NCBI RefSeq assembly: GCF_000963885.1
Contig: NZ_BALE01000004.1
Coordinates: 1-64,000 of the forward strand
Direction of reading: 5' to 3'
Length of the DNA: 64,000 nucleotides
Origin: Tanticharoenia sakaeratensis NBRC 103193
GTDB lineage: Bacteria; Pseudomonadota; Alphaproteobacteria; Acetobacterales; Acetobacteraceae
Shown piece after piece: positions 18,141-26,706 of the stretch; position 1 is the stretch's first letter; each line of letters starts with the position of its first letter. The position numbers and the translations under genes were made by a program. The notes under the pieces were generated by a model. The model was not told the origin of the DNA and made no database searches. It saw only the letters and a list, made by a program, of their open reading frames with translations.

Positions 18141-20278
18141 AGCATCGCACGGTCGCGCACGACACGGAGCCCGGGGCGTTTCTTCCGCCTGAGGCGCCGA
18201 TTCACATGCCGGTCCAGAACCTCGCGGCGATGCCGGAGCGGTTCCACCGGGAAAGCACGCCGGAGACGGCCCCGCGCGGTCTCTGGGCGCGCCGCGCCTT
18301 TGTCTTCGGCGGCGCGATAGCCCTCACGCTGTTCGGCGCCTACGAGATGAACCTCGTGCTGAACAGCGAGGGTGTGACGATCCTCGGCGTGGTCGTACTG
18401 ACGCTGTTCGTCATTCTCGGCGCCTGGATCGCGTTGTCGTTCATGTCGTGCCTTGGCGGCTTTCTTTCGGCGCTGACGGGCGGGGGCCTGGGTCTCGGCA
18501 TCACGAAGGACGGGCCGCTGCCCACGCTTTCGACGCGCACGGCCATCCTGATGCCGACCTACAACGAGGATCCCAATCGGGTGCTCGCGGGGCTGCGGGC
18601 CATCTACGAGAGCCTCGTCGCATGCGGGCGGATCGACGCGTTCGACGTATTCATCCTGTCCGACACGACCAATCCCGATGTCTGGATCGAGGAGGAGCGC
18701 GCGTTCCTCGCCCTGCGCGACGCGATGGGAGAGGGTGCGCGCATCTTCTATCGCAGACGCGCGCACAACGTCGATCGCAAGGCCGGAAATCTGGGCGAAT
18801 GGGTCCGGCGGTTCGGCGGCGCCTATCGCCAGATGCTCACTCTCGATGCGGACAGCCTGATGGACGGCGGCGTGATCGTGCGGATCGTTTCCGCGATGGA
18901 GCGGCATGAGCATGTCGGCCTGATCCAGACGTTGCCGATCATCGTGGGCGGACGCACGCTGTTCGCCCGCATGCAGCAGTTCGCAGGCCGGGTCTACGGA
19001 CCGATGATCGCCCGGGGCATCGCCTGGTGGCACGGCTCGGAAGGCAATTACTGGGGGCACAACGCCGTCATCCGGACCAAGGCCTTCGCCGAACAGGCCG
19101 GCCTGCCGCATCTGCGCGGACGGCCGCCATTCGGCGGCCATATCCTGAGTCACGACTTCGTCGAGGCAGCGCTCATGCGGCGCGGCGGCTGGGCGATCCA
19201 CATGGTGCCGGCGCTGATCGGCAGCTTCGAGGAAAGCCCGCCATCCCTGACCGATGTCGCGATCCGCGACCGGCGGTGGTGTCAGGGCAATCTGCAGCAC
19301 TACAAGCTGCTGACGACACGCGGCATGCACTGGGTGTCGCGCCTGCACATGTTGATGGGCATCGGTTCCTACATCACGTCGCCATTGTGGCTTCTGTTCC
19401 TGCTGTTCGGAATCCTGATCTCGCTGCAGTCGCATTTCTACCGGCCGGAATATTTCGGACAGACCAAGACGCTCTATCCGCACTGGCCGCAGGTCGATCC
19501 GGTGCAGGCGAAATACGTGTTCATCGGGACCATGGCGGTCTTGCTGGCGCCGAAGGTATTCGCATTCATTGCCCTGTGCTTCGACCGTGTGGACATGCGC
19601 GCCTGCGGCGGCATGGTCCGCGTCTTCATTTCCATCCTGCTGGAAACGTTGCTGGGCGGTTTGATCGCGCCGATCGCCATGCTCATCCAGACAAGCGGCG
19701 TGCTGTCGATCCTGATGGGGCGTGATTCTGGATGGAACGCGCAGCGGCGCGAGGACGATCGCGTGCCGCTCGCCCAGATTGCGCGCAACTACTGGGTGTT
19801 CACGGCATTCGGCATCGTGTTGGCCGTCGCGGCCTGGTCGGTGTCGCAGGCCCTGTTCTTCTGGATGACGCCTGTGCTCCTCGGTCTGGTTCTGGCGATC
19901 CCGCTTGCCGCACTGACGGCGAGCCGCTCGGTGGGCTTACGCCTGCGGGCGATGGGCCTCCTGACGATCGTCGAGGAAACGCGCTTGCCGCAGGTCATGA
20001 TGCTGGCCATTGCGGCCGATGAGGCGAGCGAAGGCATGGGCGGAGGCGAGGCCTGCGCGATGTTGCGGTCGAGCCCGATGCTGCTGGATGCGCATCGCTC
20101 CAACCTTCCGCCGGCCCGCAGACCCGGCGATCCCGTCGACGCGGCGCTGCTGATCGGTCTGGTGAAGCTGCGCGAGGCTGCCAGTCTGCAGGCCGCGCTG
20201 GCCAAGCTGACCCGTCAGGAAAAGGCGGCCGTTCTGGCCAGCGAGGAAGGCGTATCCCTCGTCACGAGCCTGCCCTGA
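18116..20278 (+). CDS. opgH: Glucan glucosyltransferase OpgH
   Basis: A 720-residue inner-membrane processive GT2 glucosyltransferase that makes and exports the osmoregulated periplasmic glucan backbone from UDP-glucose. Two helices (about 62-80 and 88-110) precede the cytosolic GT domain, which contains MPTYNEDPNRV, SDTTNPD, the DADSLMDGG metal motif, HDFVEAALMRR and the DRRWCQGN acceptor motif (QxxRW-like, with the first residue changed). Several helices follow (about 410-620), including LWLLFLLFGILISL, then a cytosolic C-terminal tail to 720. ATG 18116 lies inside opgG. Without a downstream gene in tight coupling, opgG-opgH is a two-gene operon; the oligopeptidase gene follows after 25 bases. 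Confidence 0.93.
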   Translation: MDVSVDALKHRTVAHDTEPGAFLPPEAPIHMPVQNLAAMPERFHRESTPETAPRGLWARRAFVFGGAIALTLFGAYEMNLVLNSEGVTILGVVVLTLFVILGAWIALSFMSCLGGFLSALTGGGLGLGITKDGPLPTLSTRTAILMPTYNEDPNRVLAGLRAIYESLVACGRIDAFDVFILSDTTNPDVWIEEERAFLALRDAMGEGARIFYRRRAHNVDRKAGNLGEWVRRFGGAYRQMLTLDADSLMDGGVIVRIVSAMERHEHVGLIQTLPIIVGGRTLFARMQQFAGRVYGPMIARGIAWWHGSEGNYWGHNAVIRTKAFAEQAGLPHLRGRPPFGGHILSHDFVEAALMRRGGWAIHMVPALIGSFEESPPSLTDVAIRDRRWCQGNLQHYKLLTTRGMHWVSRLHMLMGIGSYITSPLWLLFLLFGILISLQSHFYRPEYFGQTKTLYPHWPQVDPVQAKYVFIGTMAVLLAPKVFAFIALCFDRVDMRACGGMVRVFISILLETLLGGLIAPIAMLIQTSGVLSILMGRDSGWNAQRREDDRVPLAQIARNYWVFTAFGIVLAVAAWSVSQALFFWMTPVLLGLVLAIPLAALTASRSVGLRLRAMGLLTIVEETRLPQVMMLAIAADEASEGMGGGEACAMLRSSPMLLDAHRSNLPPARRPGDPVDAALLIGLVKLREAASLQAALAKLTRQEKAAVLASEEGVSLVTSLP

Positions 20279-20303
20279 TCCACGTCTTCGGAAAGATCCG
20301 TCC

Positions 20304-22424
20304 ATGACTGCTCCGACACTGCCGCAGGCGCACCGCGACCTTAAGGACATCACGCAGCTGGGGCGCAGGCGGACGGATCCTTACGCCTGGATGAAGGACG
20401 AGAACTGGCAGAAGGTGCTGCGCGACCCCGCGGCACTCAGGCCGGACATCGCGGCCCATCTGACGGCGGAAAACGCCTACGCGGATGCAACGCTCGAAGG
20501 ACTTGCGGACCTCCGCAAGGCCCTGGTCGGGGAAATGGTCGGGCGCATCAAGGAAGTCGACGAATCGCTGCCCAGTCCGGACGGCGCGTTCGAATACCTT
20601 ACCCGGTTCACGGCCGGAGCCCAGCATCCGATCCGCGTGCGCAGATCCCGTGGCGGCGGCCCGGAGGAGACCCTGCTCGACGCCGAAGCCCGCGCTCAGG
20701 GGCATGACTATTACGCGGTCGCGGCAGCACGGCACGCGCCCGATCACAGCCTCTATGCGCATGCCGAAGATGCGCAGGGCTCGGAAGTGTACCGGATCTT
20801 CGTGCGCGATCTGCAGACCGGCGAGATGCTGGGAGAGCCGGTGGAAAGCACGGCGGGCAGCTTCGTGTTCTCGCCAGACAGCCAGTGGCTGTTCTGGATC
20901 TATCGCGACGACAACGGCCGGCCGTCACGGATCTATCGCAGGCCCGCACGCGGCGGCGAAGACGTGCTCGTGCATGAGGAGCCGGACCAGGGATTCTTTC
21001 TTCAGATCTCGGTCAGTGCCTCCCGCGCGTTCATCATGATCGAACGCGGAGATCACGACACCAACGAGACGCTGCTGATTCCGGCGGACGAACCGACGGC
21101 GCGGCCGCAGGTCGCAGCCCCGATGGTGCGCGGCGAACGGTATGGCCTGACGCATTGGGGTGATCGTTTCGTCATCCTGACGAATACCGGCGGTGCGACC
21201 GACTTCAAGCTCTGCACGGCGCGTCCTGCCCCGGGTCAGATGCCGACGCGCGACCTGTGGGTGCCTCTGGTCGATCATCTGCCGGGCCATTTCATTCTCG
21301 ATGTCGTGGCGCTCGAGGATCATCTCGCGTGGGCCGAGCGGTGTGACGGCAATATCCGGATCCTGACCGTCGCGCGGGCCGGGCTGCCGGGCGAGGGGAC
21401 GGATGCGCGTTCCGTGGCACAGGCAATCGGCGAGGACGAAGCCGCTTTCGCGCTCGAACTCGTGCCGGGGTTCGAATACGCAACGACCACGCTGCGCTAT
21501 GTCTACGATTCTCCCACCACGCCGCAGCACTGGTATGATCTGGATCTCGCAACCGGTGAGCGCACCCTGTGCAAGGTGCGTGAGATCCCCTCTGGCCACG
21601 ACCCGGCGCAATACGAAACGCGGCGTCTGTTCGCTACAGCACCCGATGGCGCGCAGGTGCCCATCACGCTGCTGATGCGCAAGAAAACGCCAGCCGACGG
21701 GCAGGCACCTCTCCTGCTATACGGATATGGGTCCTATGGCATCGCCATGGACGCGAACTTCAACTCGAGCGTTCTGAGCCTGGTCGATCGGGGCTGGATC
21801 CATGCCGTCGCACATGTGCGCGGCGGATCGGACAAGGGATGGGGCTGGTTCCTCGACGGCCGGGGCACAAAAAAGCCCAACACATTCACCGATTTCGTCG
21901 CCTGCGCGCGCCATCTGGCTGCGAAGGGCTATGGCAGCGAAGGCCGGATCGTTGCCCATGGTGGATCGGCCGGCGGGCTGCTGATGGGCGCGGTCGCCAA
22001 TCTGGCACCGGATCTGTTCGCGGGTATCGCGGCACAGGTGCCGTTCGTGGACATGCTGAACACGATGTCGGACGTCAGTCTGCCGCTGACGCCGCCGGAA
22101 TGGCCGGAATGGGGCAATCCGATCGAGGATCCGGCCGCCTACGACCTGATCGCCAGCTATTCGCCCTATGACAACATCCGTCCTGTTGCGTATCCGCCGA
22201 TCCTCGCCATGGGCGGCCTGTCAGACCCGCGCGTAACGTATTGGGAGCCGGCGAAGTGGATCGCGCGGCTGCGCGCGGAAGCCACAGGCGGTCCGTTCCT
22301 GTGCCGGATCAACATGGGCGCGGGGCACGGTGGATCGTCGGGACGGTTCAAGCGTCTCGAAGAGGTGGCGCTGGTGCAGGCTTTCGCGATCTGGGCCATG
22401 GAGCGAGCGCGGCCCGGCGCCTGA
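20304..22424 (+). CDS. ptrB: Oligopeptidase B-like S9 serine peptidase
   Basis: A 706-residue prolyl-oligopeptidase-family (S9A) peptidase. The N-terminal part begins with the family entry DPYAWMKDENW and forms a beta-propeller (about 75-420). The alpha/beta-hydrolase domain carries the nucleophile in HGGSAGG (S555), the Asp in GGLSDPRVTYWEP and the His in MGAGHGG (H675). Absence of a signal peptide argues for a cytosolic enzyme such as oligopeptidase B, which cleaves short peptides after basic residues. It is 25 bases downstream of opgH and ends at a convergent hairpin. It shares its fold with the second, secreted S9 peptidase at 43238. Confidence 0.9.
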   Translation: MTAPTLPQAHRDLKDITQLGRRRTDPYAWMKDENWQKVLRDPAALRPDIAAHLTAENAYADATLEGLADLRKALVGEMVGRIKEVDESLPSPDGAFEYLTRFTAGAQHPIRVRRSRGGGPEETLLDAEARAQGHDYYAVAAARHAPDHSLYAHAEDAQGSEVYRIFVRDLQTGEMLGEPVESTAGSFVFSPDSQWLFWIYRDDNGRPSRIYRRPARGGEDVLVHEEPDQGFFLQISVSASRAFIMIERGDHDTNETLLIPADEPTARPQVAAPMVRGERYGLTHWGDRFVILTNTGGATDFKLCTARPAPGQMPTRDLWVPLVDHLPGHFILDVVALEDHLAWAERCDGNIRILTVARAGLPGEGTDARSVAQAIGEDEAAFALELVPGFEYATTTLRYVYDSPTTPQHWYDLDLATGERTLCKVREIPSGHDPAQYETRRLFATAPDGAQVPITLLMRKKTPADGQAPLLLYGYGSYGIAMDANFNSSVLSLVDRGWIHAVAHVRGGSDKGWGWFLDGRGTKKPNTFTDFVACARHLAAKGYGSEGRIVAHGGSAGGLLMGAVANLAPDLFAGIAAQVPFVDMLNTMSDVSLPLTPPEWPEWGNPIEDPAAYDLIASYSPYDNIRPVAYPPILAMGGLSDPRVTYWEPAKWIARLRAEATGGPFLCRINMGAGHGGSSGRFKRLEEVALVQAFAIWAMERARPGA

Positions 22425-22444
22425 GACGCGCGTTATCGCGCGTC
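22425..22444. terminator. Convergent hairpin after oligopeptidase gene
   Basis: Perfect 8-bp inverted repeat GACGCGCG-TTAT-CGCGCGTC right after the stop of the oligopeptidase gene and overlapping the stop of the convergent secreted-protein gene. No T run, but its place between convergent ends fits a bidirectional transcript end. Confidence 0.5.
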
Positions 22445-22882
22445 GTCGTCATCCTCGTGGCGGCGAAGTTCGCCGCAGGAGGCGGCAAACTTCGGATCGC
22501 TGTCGCCCTCGGTGCGGCAGAGGCGGCGCGCATCTGTTCCGCAATACTGCATGGCGTCTTCGAAATTGGAGTCCAGCACGTCGCGCGCAACGGGCAGGTC
22601 CTGATCCTTCGTCCGCTTTTCCTCGTAGGTGATCTGGTCCTGGGTCTTGTGAAGGTCGCGCAGCGCGGACACGCAAGCCTGGCTGGCCGCATCCGGCTTG
22701 ACCTGCAGGACCGCGAGGTCACGCGCGAGAACCTTCGCGACACCGGCCGTCATCTGCTGGGTGGTGTCGTGCGGATCGTCCTCCTGCGCAAGAGCCGCCC
22801 GCCCGGACAGGCCAAGGCATGCGGCGGCACAGGACAGGAGGGCCAGTTGTCTGGCAGCGGTGCGGAGGGCAAGCGTCGTCAT
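22433..22882 (-). CDS. Hypothetical secreted Cys-containing protein
   Basis: A 149-residue protein. Start ATG 22882 begins an export signal (MTTLALRTAARQLALLSCAA, cleavage likely after ALA near residue 31); the longer frame upstream is unlike coding sequence. The mature part is mainly helical and charged with Cys residues in QACVSAL, QYCGTDA, RLCRTE and ASCGELR that could form two disulfides, and ends in an acidic-basic tail (RRHEDDDDAR). I recognise no family. It is convergent with the oligopeptidase gene, with a 617-base upstream region. Confidence 0.65.
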   Translation of the reverse strand: MTTLALRTAARQLALLSCAAACLGLSGRAALAQEDDPHDTTQQMTAGVAKVLARDLAVLQVKPDAASQACVSALRDLHKTQDQITYEEKRTKDQDLPVARDVLDSNFEDAMQYCGTDARRLCRTEGDSDPKFAASCGELRRHEDDDDAR

Positions 22883-23499
22883 GGCGCGATCAGGGATACC
22901 GCATCGCCGCGAATATTGGAAAGAGGCAGCGACGGCCGAGGCTTCACGGCACCGCGAAGCCGGGCGGCGCACGCGGCGACGCGGGTCCGAAGGGAGCTCC
23001 TGGGGTTGCTGGTCCCACGCAAGGCCATCGGTGTCTGAGTGCGTGAAGTCCGTGTTTCCGGCAGGCCGAAACGCGGTCCGGATGGCGTGTCGCCCGGATA
23101 CCCTCATACCGGGGACTTCGCTCCCAATGATCGCAAGGTGTGCCGGACGCTACACAGGTCCCGATCTATCGAGCCTCAGTTCTGTCGTGGCACCTGACAG
23201 GGGGCCGTGAACGGATCCTCTATCACGCCCGATCGGCAAGCGAAGACGCCGGGTTTTCCACGAATGGCTCGTGGATGTGCCGTCACCGGCAGAGCATCGG
23301 GAAGGCGGAGAGCTGTGAAAAGCGATGACGAAGGCTCGCGAAACTTGAAGTCGGAGATGAGAAATTTTCGTAACGGTCAGCGACGGTGATCTCTTTCCGC
23401 AGGACGCCAGCGACATTTGAAGCCATGCGTCCCGGAACACTCGCTTTGCGATGATGCACGACGCCGACGTGTCATCTCGTCGCATTTTTATGCGTCGGC
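22883..23499. other. Long intergenic region, no convincing gene
   Basis: Some 617 bases between two minus-strand genes. Short frames exist on both strands (23140-23328 plus, 23150-23485 minus) but lack ribosome sites, and their products are Arg/Ser-rich low-complexity sequence. The region must contain the promoter of the secreted-protein gene and the end of the oxygenase transcript; I see no clear hairpin with a T run. Confidence 0.5.
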
Positions 23500-24564
23500 C
23501 TATGCCGGGCGTTTTTCAGACTGAATGCGGTCCCAGTTGCGGCGCCGCAGGGCGGCAGCGGTTTCGTCATAGGCAAAGGTCAGGCAGGCGAAGCGCGCGC
23601 CTTGTTCCACCGGTTCGACCCGATGCAGGAGGCCGCATGAAAAGACGGCCGCGCCACCTGCCGGCGGGCGGAACCGTTTGGGACCGTATTCTGGAAAGAC
23701 GAGTTCCCCGCCCGCAAATTGGTCGTTCAGGTTGATCGAGATCGCGAACTGCCGGTGTTCGGTCGCCAGCATCGTGTTGTCGCGGTGCGCACCGAACCGG
23801 CCGCGTTCGCGCCCGTCGTAGCTCGCGACGATGACGCGCTCCAGATAGCCCGCGCGGGACTGGAACACGCGGCCGATCTCCGGGACGATCCGGCGCAGGA
23901 TGCGCGCCCGTGCCCCGTCCAGCAGGGTCTCGTCCTCGAGAATGCAATCGCGCCGGCGCTTGAAACCGGAGTCCATCGCGCGTGCGGTCTGTCCGCCCAC
24001 GGTCTCGGTAAAGACGCCCGAATGCTGAAAGCCACGCGTATGATATTCGGTGATCAGCGCGTCGCAGAACGCAGGCTCGAATACGTCCGACATGATGATG
24101 GCCGGGATCGTCGGCGCCTCCGGCCTGTCGCCGAACGCCGGCACGCGTGCGAGCAGGTCCAGCACCATGTCTGTCTCAACGTCCGAGCCGCCGAGCACCG
24201 CCACGACATGCAGGGTCGGATCCAGAACCACCCAGTATGCTCCGTGTCCGTCATAGCCATAGGCGTGCGCGGCCCGGCGATCAGCGTCGAAGAGATGAAA
24301 CAGGCCGGGTTGCGCCGGATCGGGTGCCAGGCCCGCGCCCGCCCCGTCGGGTGTCAGGGTGAAGATCAGGCGGCTGACCGCATCGGCCAGACCGGGGTGA
24401 CGCGCGATCCGGGCGATTGCGGGGGCGGCCGACGCCGCATCATGCGTCAGAAGAACGGCGACAAAGCGGCCGCCTGCCTTGTCGAAATGATAAGGCCCGG
24501 AAGGATCCGAGCACGGAAGGACCAGCCACGGCGCCGGATCTCCGACCTGAATGCCGATCGTCAT
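23500..24564 (-). CDS. Fusion of redoxin-like domain and 2OG-Fe(II) oxygenase
   Basis: A 354-residue protein. Start ATG 24564 has GGGAGG 9 bases upstream; a frame to 24669 is longer but reads poorly. Residues 1-150 look like a peroxiredoxin/thioredoxin-fold domain (GDPAPWLVLPCSDPSGPYHF, then FVAVLLTHDAAS), but the position where the peroxidatic Cys belongs has no Cys, so it is probably non-catalytic. Residues 165-350 are a prolyl-4-hydroxylase-type oxygenase: iron ligands H and D in FGAHRDNTM, distal His in LLHRVEP, and the 2-oxoglutarate Arg in GARFACLTF. Such fusions may hydroxylate proteins or small molecules; the substrate is unknown. The gene stands alone on its strand and is divergent from the Hint protein. 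Confidence 0.82.
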   Translation of the reverse strand: MTIGIQVGDPAPWLVLPCSDPSGPYHFDKAGGRFVAVLLTHDAASAAPAIARIARHPGLADAVSRLIFTLTPDGAGAGLAPDPAQPGLFHLFDADRRAAHAYGYDGHGAYWVVLDPTLHVVAVLGGSDVETDMVLDLLARVPAFGDRPEAPTIPAIIMSDVFEPAFCDALITEYHTRGFQHSGVFTETVGGQTARAMDSGFKRRRDCILEDETLLDGARARILRRIVPEIGRVFQSRAGYLERVIVASYDGRERGRFGAHRDNTMLATEHRQFAISINLNDQFAGGELVFPEYGPKRFRPPAGGAAVFSCGLLHRVEPVEQGARFACLTFAYDETAAALRRRNWDRIQSEKRPA

Positions 24565-24903
24565 GAGTACGGCCTCCCGAACATCCTCCGTGAGACGACA
24601 ATCGTACAGCACACATGCGGTGGTGACAAACAATCCCATGCGCACCGAAATTCGTCGCAACAGAATCATTAAAAAAGGTAAAAACCACTATTGGTATGTA
24701 ACAAAATACGTATATAGTGTTAATTATGTTTCGGTCGGGTCATAAAGCAGCGAAAAATCGGCATGTTCCGGCGATCTAGTCGGAAATATTCCGTTAACGC
24801 GGCCTGAAAACGCGAAAACGGCTCAGCTGCGCGGGCGGGCCACGTATCTGTTCAGTCCATCCGGCGGCGGGCGTCTTCGCAGCCCTTAGGGAGATCTGTT
24901 TCC
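24565..24903. promoter_or_regulatory. AT-rich leader between the oxygenase and Hint-protein genes
   Basis: A 339-base divergent intergenic region. Bases 24660-24740 are strikingly AT-rich against the GC-rich surroundings. They hold an imperfect inverted repeat: CACTAT (24686) and TATGTA (24695) against TACGTA (24707) and ATAGTG (24714), around the loop ACAAAA. This fits promoter or operator DNA for the Hint-protein gene, the oxygenase, or both. AGGGAGA at about 24888-24894 is the ribosome site for the ATG at 24904. Confidence 0.5.
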
Positions 24904-26604
24904 ATGGCAACTACATCAAGCGGCTCGACATTCAGCGGGACCGTCGGTCCCGGCCAAAGCCAAACGATTCTCTCTGGTGGGCACGTCAATTCTGCGACGG
25001 TGTCCGGCGGCAGCGCCACGATGACAGTGTCGTCCGGTGCAAGCTTGTACAACACAACCATCGCTGCGGGCGGAACGGTCACGTTGTATGCCGGAAACGG
25101 CAATCCGGCGGCGAACGCGGCAGGTGGCAACACGATCAGTTCCGGCGGCACGCTGATCGTCGGGTCCGGCGGCAATACGAGCTCCGACACGATCCTTTCC
25201 GGTGGTGTTGTCAGCTTCACGAGCGGAGCTTACGACACATACGGTGGCGAAACCGTGTCTTACGGCGGTCGTGTCATTTTCGGCTATGGCGCGCAGCTGA
25301 GTGGAACGGCCGCAACGGTCAGCTCAGGTGGCACGGTCGAAATCGTCAACGGCGTCAATTATGGCTCGTCGGGTGTGGTCAACATCCTGGAAGGCGGCGT
25401 TGTCGACTTCAACGCCATCAAGTACAGCGCCGGAAATACCTATTCTGGTGTCGTGAGCGGAAACCGGCTTGCTGCCTACGTCAACGGTGGCTTCACCGCT
25501 TACATCTATCTCTCCACGAGTGCTTATAACGGGCAGACGTTCTCGGGCAGCGTTGACGCCTATGACGGCGGGCTGGACATCACGATCTGCTATCTCGGCG
25601 GCACGATGATCCGCATGGCCGACGACAGCGAAACCGCGGTCGAGGACATTGCGATCGGCGACAGCGTCCAGACATTCGTGGACGGGGCCGAGACCGCGCA
25701 GGCGGTGACGTGGGTCGGCGCCAAGCGTCAGATCGTGCGCGCTGGCGTCCCGGATGATCAGGCAGGCTATCCCGTTCGTGTCCGGATGGGCGCGCTCAGC
25801 GATGGCGTGCCGCACAAGGACCTTCTCGTGACGGCCGATCATTGCCTGTATCTCGATGGCGCGTTCGTGCCGGTCCGGATGCTCGTCAATGGCGGGTCGA
25901 TCGATTACGACCGCTCGATCACGGATTACACGTACTATCACGTCGAAACCGAACGCCATGCCATCATCTCGGCCGATGGCGCGCTGGCCGAGACCTATCT
26001 CGACACCGGCAATCGCCATGGATTCTCCCAGCCCGGCCAGATCGTCGTGCTCAACTCGCGGTCGCTCGACTGGCACCGGGACGCGGCAGCGCCGTTGTGC
26101 GTAGATCAGGCGTTCGTCGAGCCGCTTCATGCCCGTCTTGCGCAGCGCAGTGGCACGGTGTCCGCGAGCCCGGTGACGCAGGCCGACCCGGAGCTGCATC
26201 TCGTCACCAACGACGGCCGCACGATCCGCGCACACCGCCAGGCTGGCCGGCATGTCCTGTTCATGCTGCCCGCGGGCACGACGGGCGTGCATCTGCGCTC
26301 CCGCACCGCCCGTCCGTGCGACACGGTCGGTCCGTTCGTGGATGACCGCCGGGATCTCGGTGTGCTGGTCGGCGCGGTGACGCTCTGGTCCGGCGATGAA
26401 AGCCGCGCCGTCGATACGCATCTGACAGGCGATCATGACGGCTGGGCCGGGCGCGAGCCGGGTGCGCACCGCTGGACGACGGGAGACGCCTTCCTTCCGC
26501 TCGAGGAAAGCATGCGCGACGGCGCGCTGCTCAGCGTCGAAGTGCAGGCGGGCGGTCCGTATCTGGTTGAAGTTAATCAGGACGACGTGCGCAACGTCGC
26601 CTGA
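24904..26604 (+). CDS. Hint-domain protein with autotransporter-type Gly/Ser repeats
   Basis: A 566-residue protein. Residues 1-220 are imperfect repeats rich in Gly, Ser and Thr (units around SGGTxxVxSGG), the beta-helix pattern seen in adhesins. No signal peptide is evident. Residues 229 onward form a Hint-type (hedgehog/intein) domain: it begins at Cys 229 in TICYLGGTM, has the intein block-B pattern in VTADHCLYLDG, and runs to about residue 380. The remaining 180 residues form a beta-rich domain of unknown type (HLTGDHDGWAGREPG). Such proteins occur in acetic acid bacteria and other alphaproteobacteria; self-cleavage at the Hint Cys is plausible but unproven. A terminator hairpin follows. 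Confidence 0.84.
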   Translation: MATTSSGSTFSGTVGPGQSQTILSGGHVNSATVSGGSATMTVSSGASLYNTTIAAGGTVTLYAGNGNPAANAAGGNTISSGGTLIVGSGGNTSSDTILSGGVVSFTSGAYDTYGGETVSYGGRVIFGYGAQLSGTAATVSSGGTVEIVNGVNYGSSGVVNILEGGVVDFNAIKYSAGNTYSGVVSGNRLAAYVNGGFTAYIYLSTSAYNGQTFSGSVDAYDGGLDITICYLGGTMIRMADDSETAVEDIAIGDSVQTFVDGAETAQAVTWVGAKRQIVRAGVPDDQAGYPVRVRMGALSDGVPHKDLLVTADHCLYLDGAFVPVRMLVNGGSIDYDRSITDYTYYHVETERHAIISADGALAETYLDTGNRHGFSQPGQIVVLNSRSLDWHRDAAAPLCVDQAFVEPLHARLAQRSGTVSASPVTQADPELHLVTNDGRTIRAHRQAGRHVLFMLPAGTTGVHLRSRTARPCDTVGPFVDDRRDLGVLVGAVTLWSGDESRAVDTHLTGDHDGWAGREPGAHRWTTGDAFLPLEESMRDGALLSVEVQAGGPYLVEVNQDDVRNVA

Positions 26605-26635
26605 TCACGGGCCGCATATCGCGGGGTTTGGGACG

Positions 26636-26661
26636 GCCGGGTGCAGTGCACCCGGCTGTTT
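26636..26661 (+). terminator. Terminator of the Hint-protein gene
   Basis: Inverted repeat GCCGGGTGC (26636-26644) and GCACCCGGC (26648-26656) with a 3-base centre, followed by TGTTT. It lies 32 bases after the stop of the Hint-protein gene. Confidence 0.7.
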
Positions 26662-26706
26662 CCGTTTGCGGCATGATTCAAATCACGTGCATCGAGTCGC
26701 GCAACC

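Noticed and set aside
23140-23485. Short frames on both strands in the 617-base gap
   Set aside because: No ribosome site, no signal or domain, low-complexity products.
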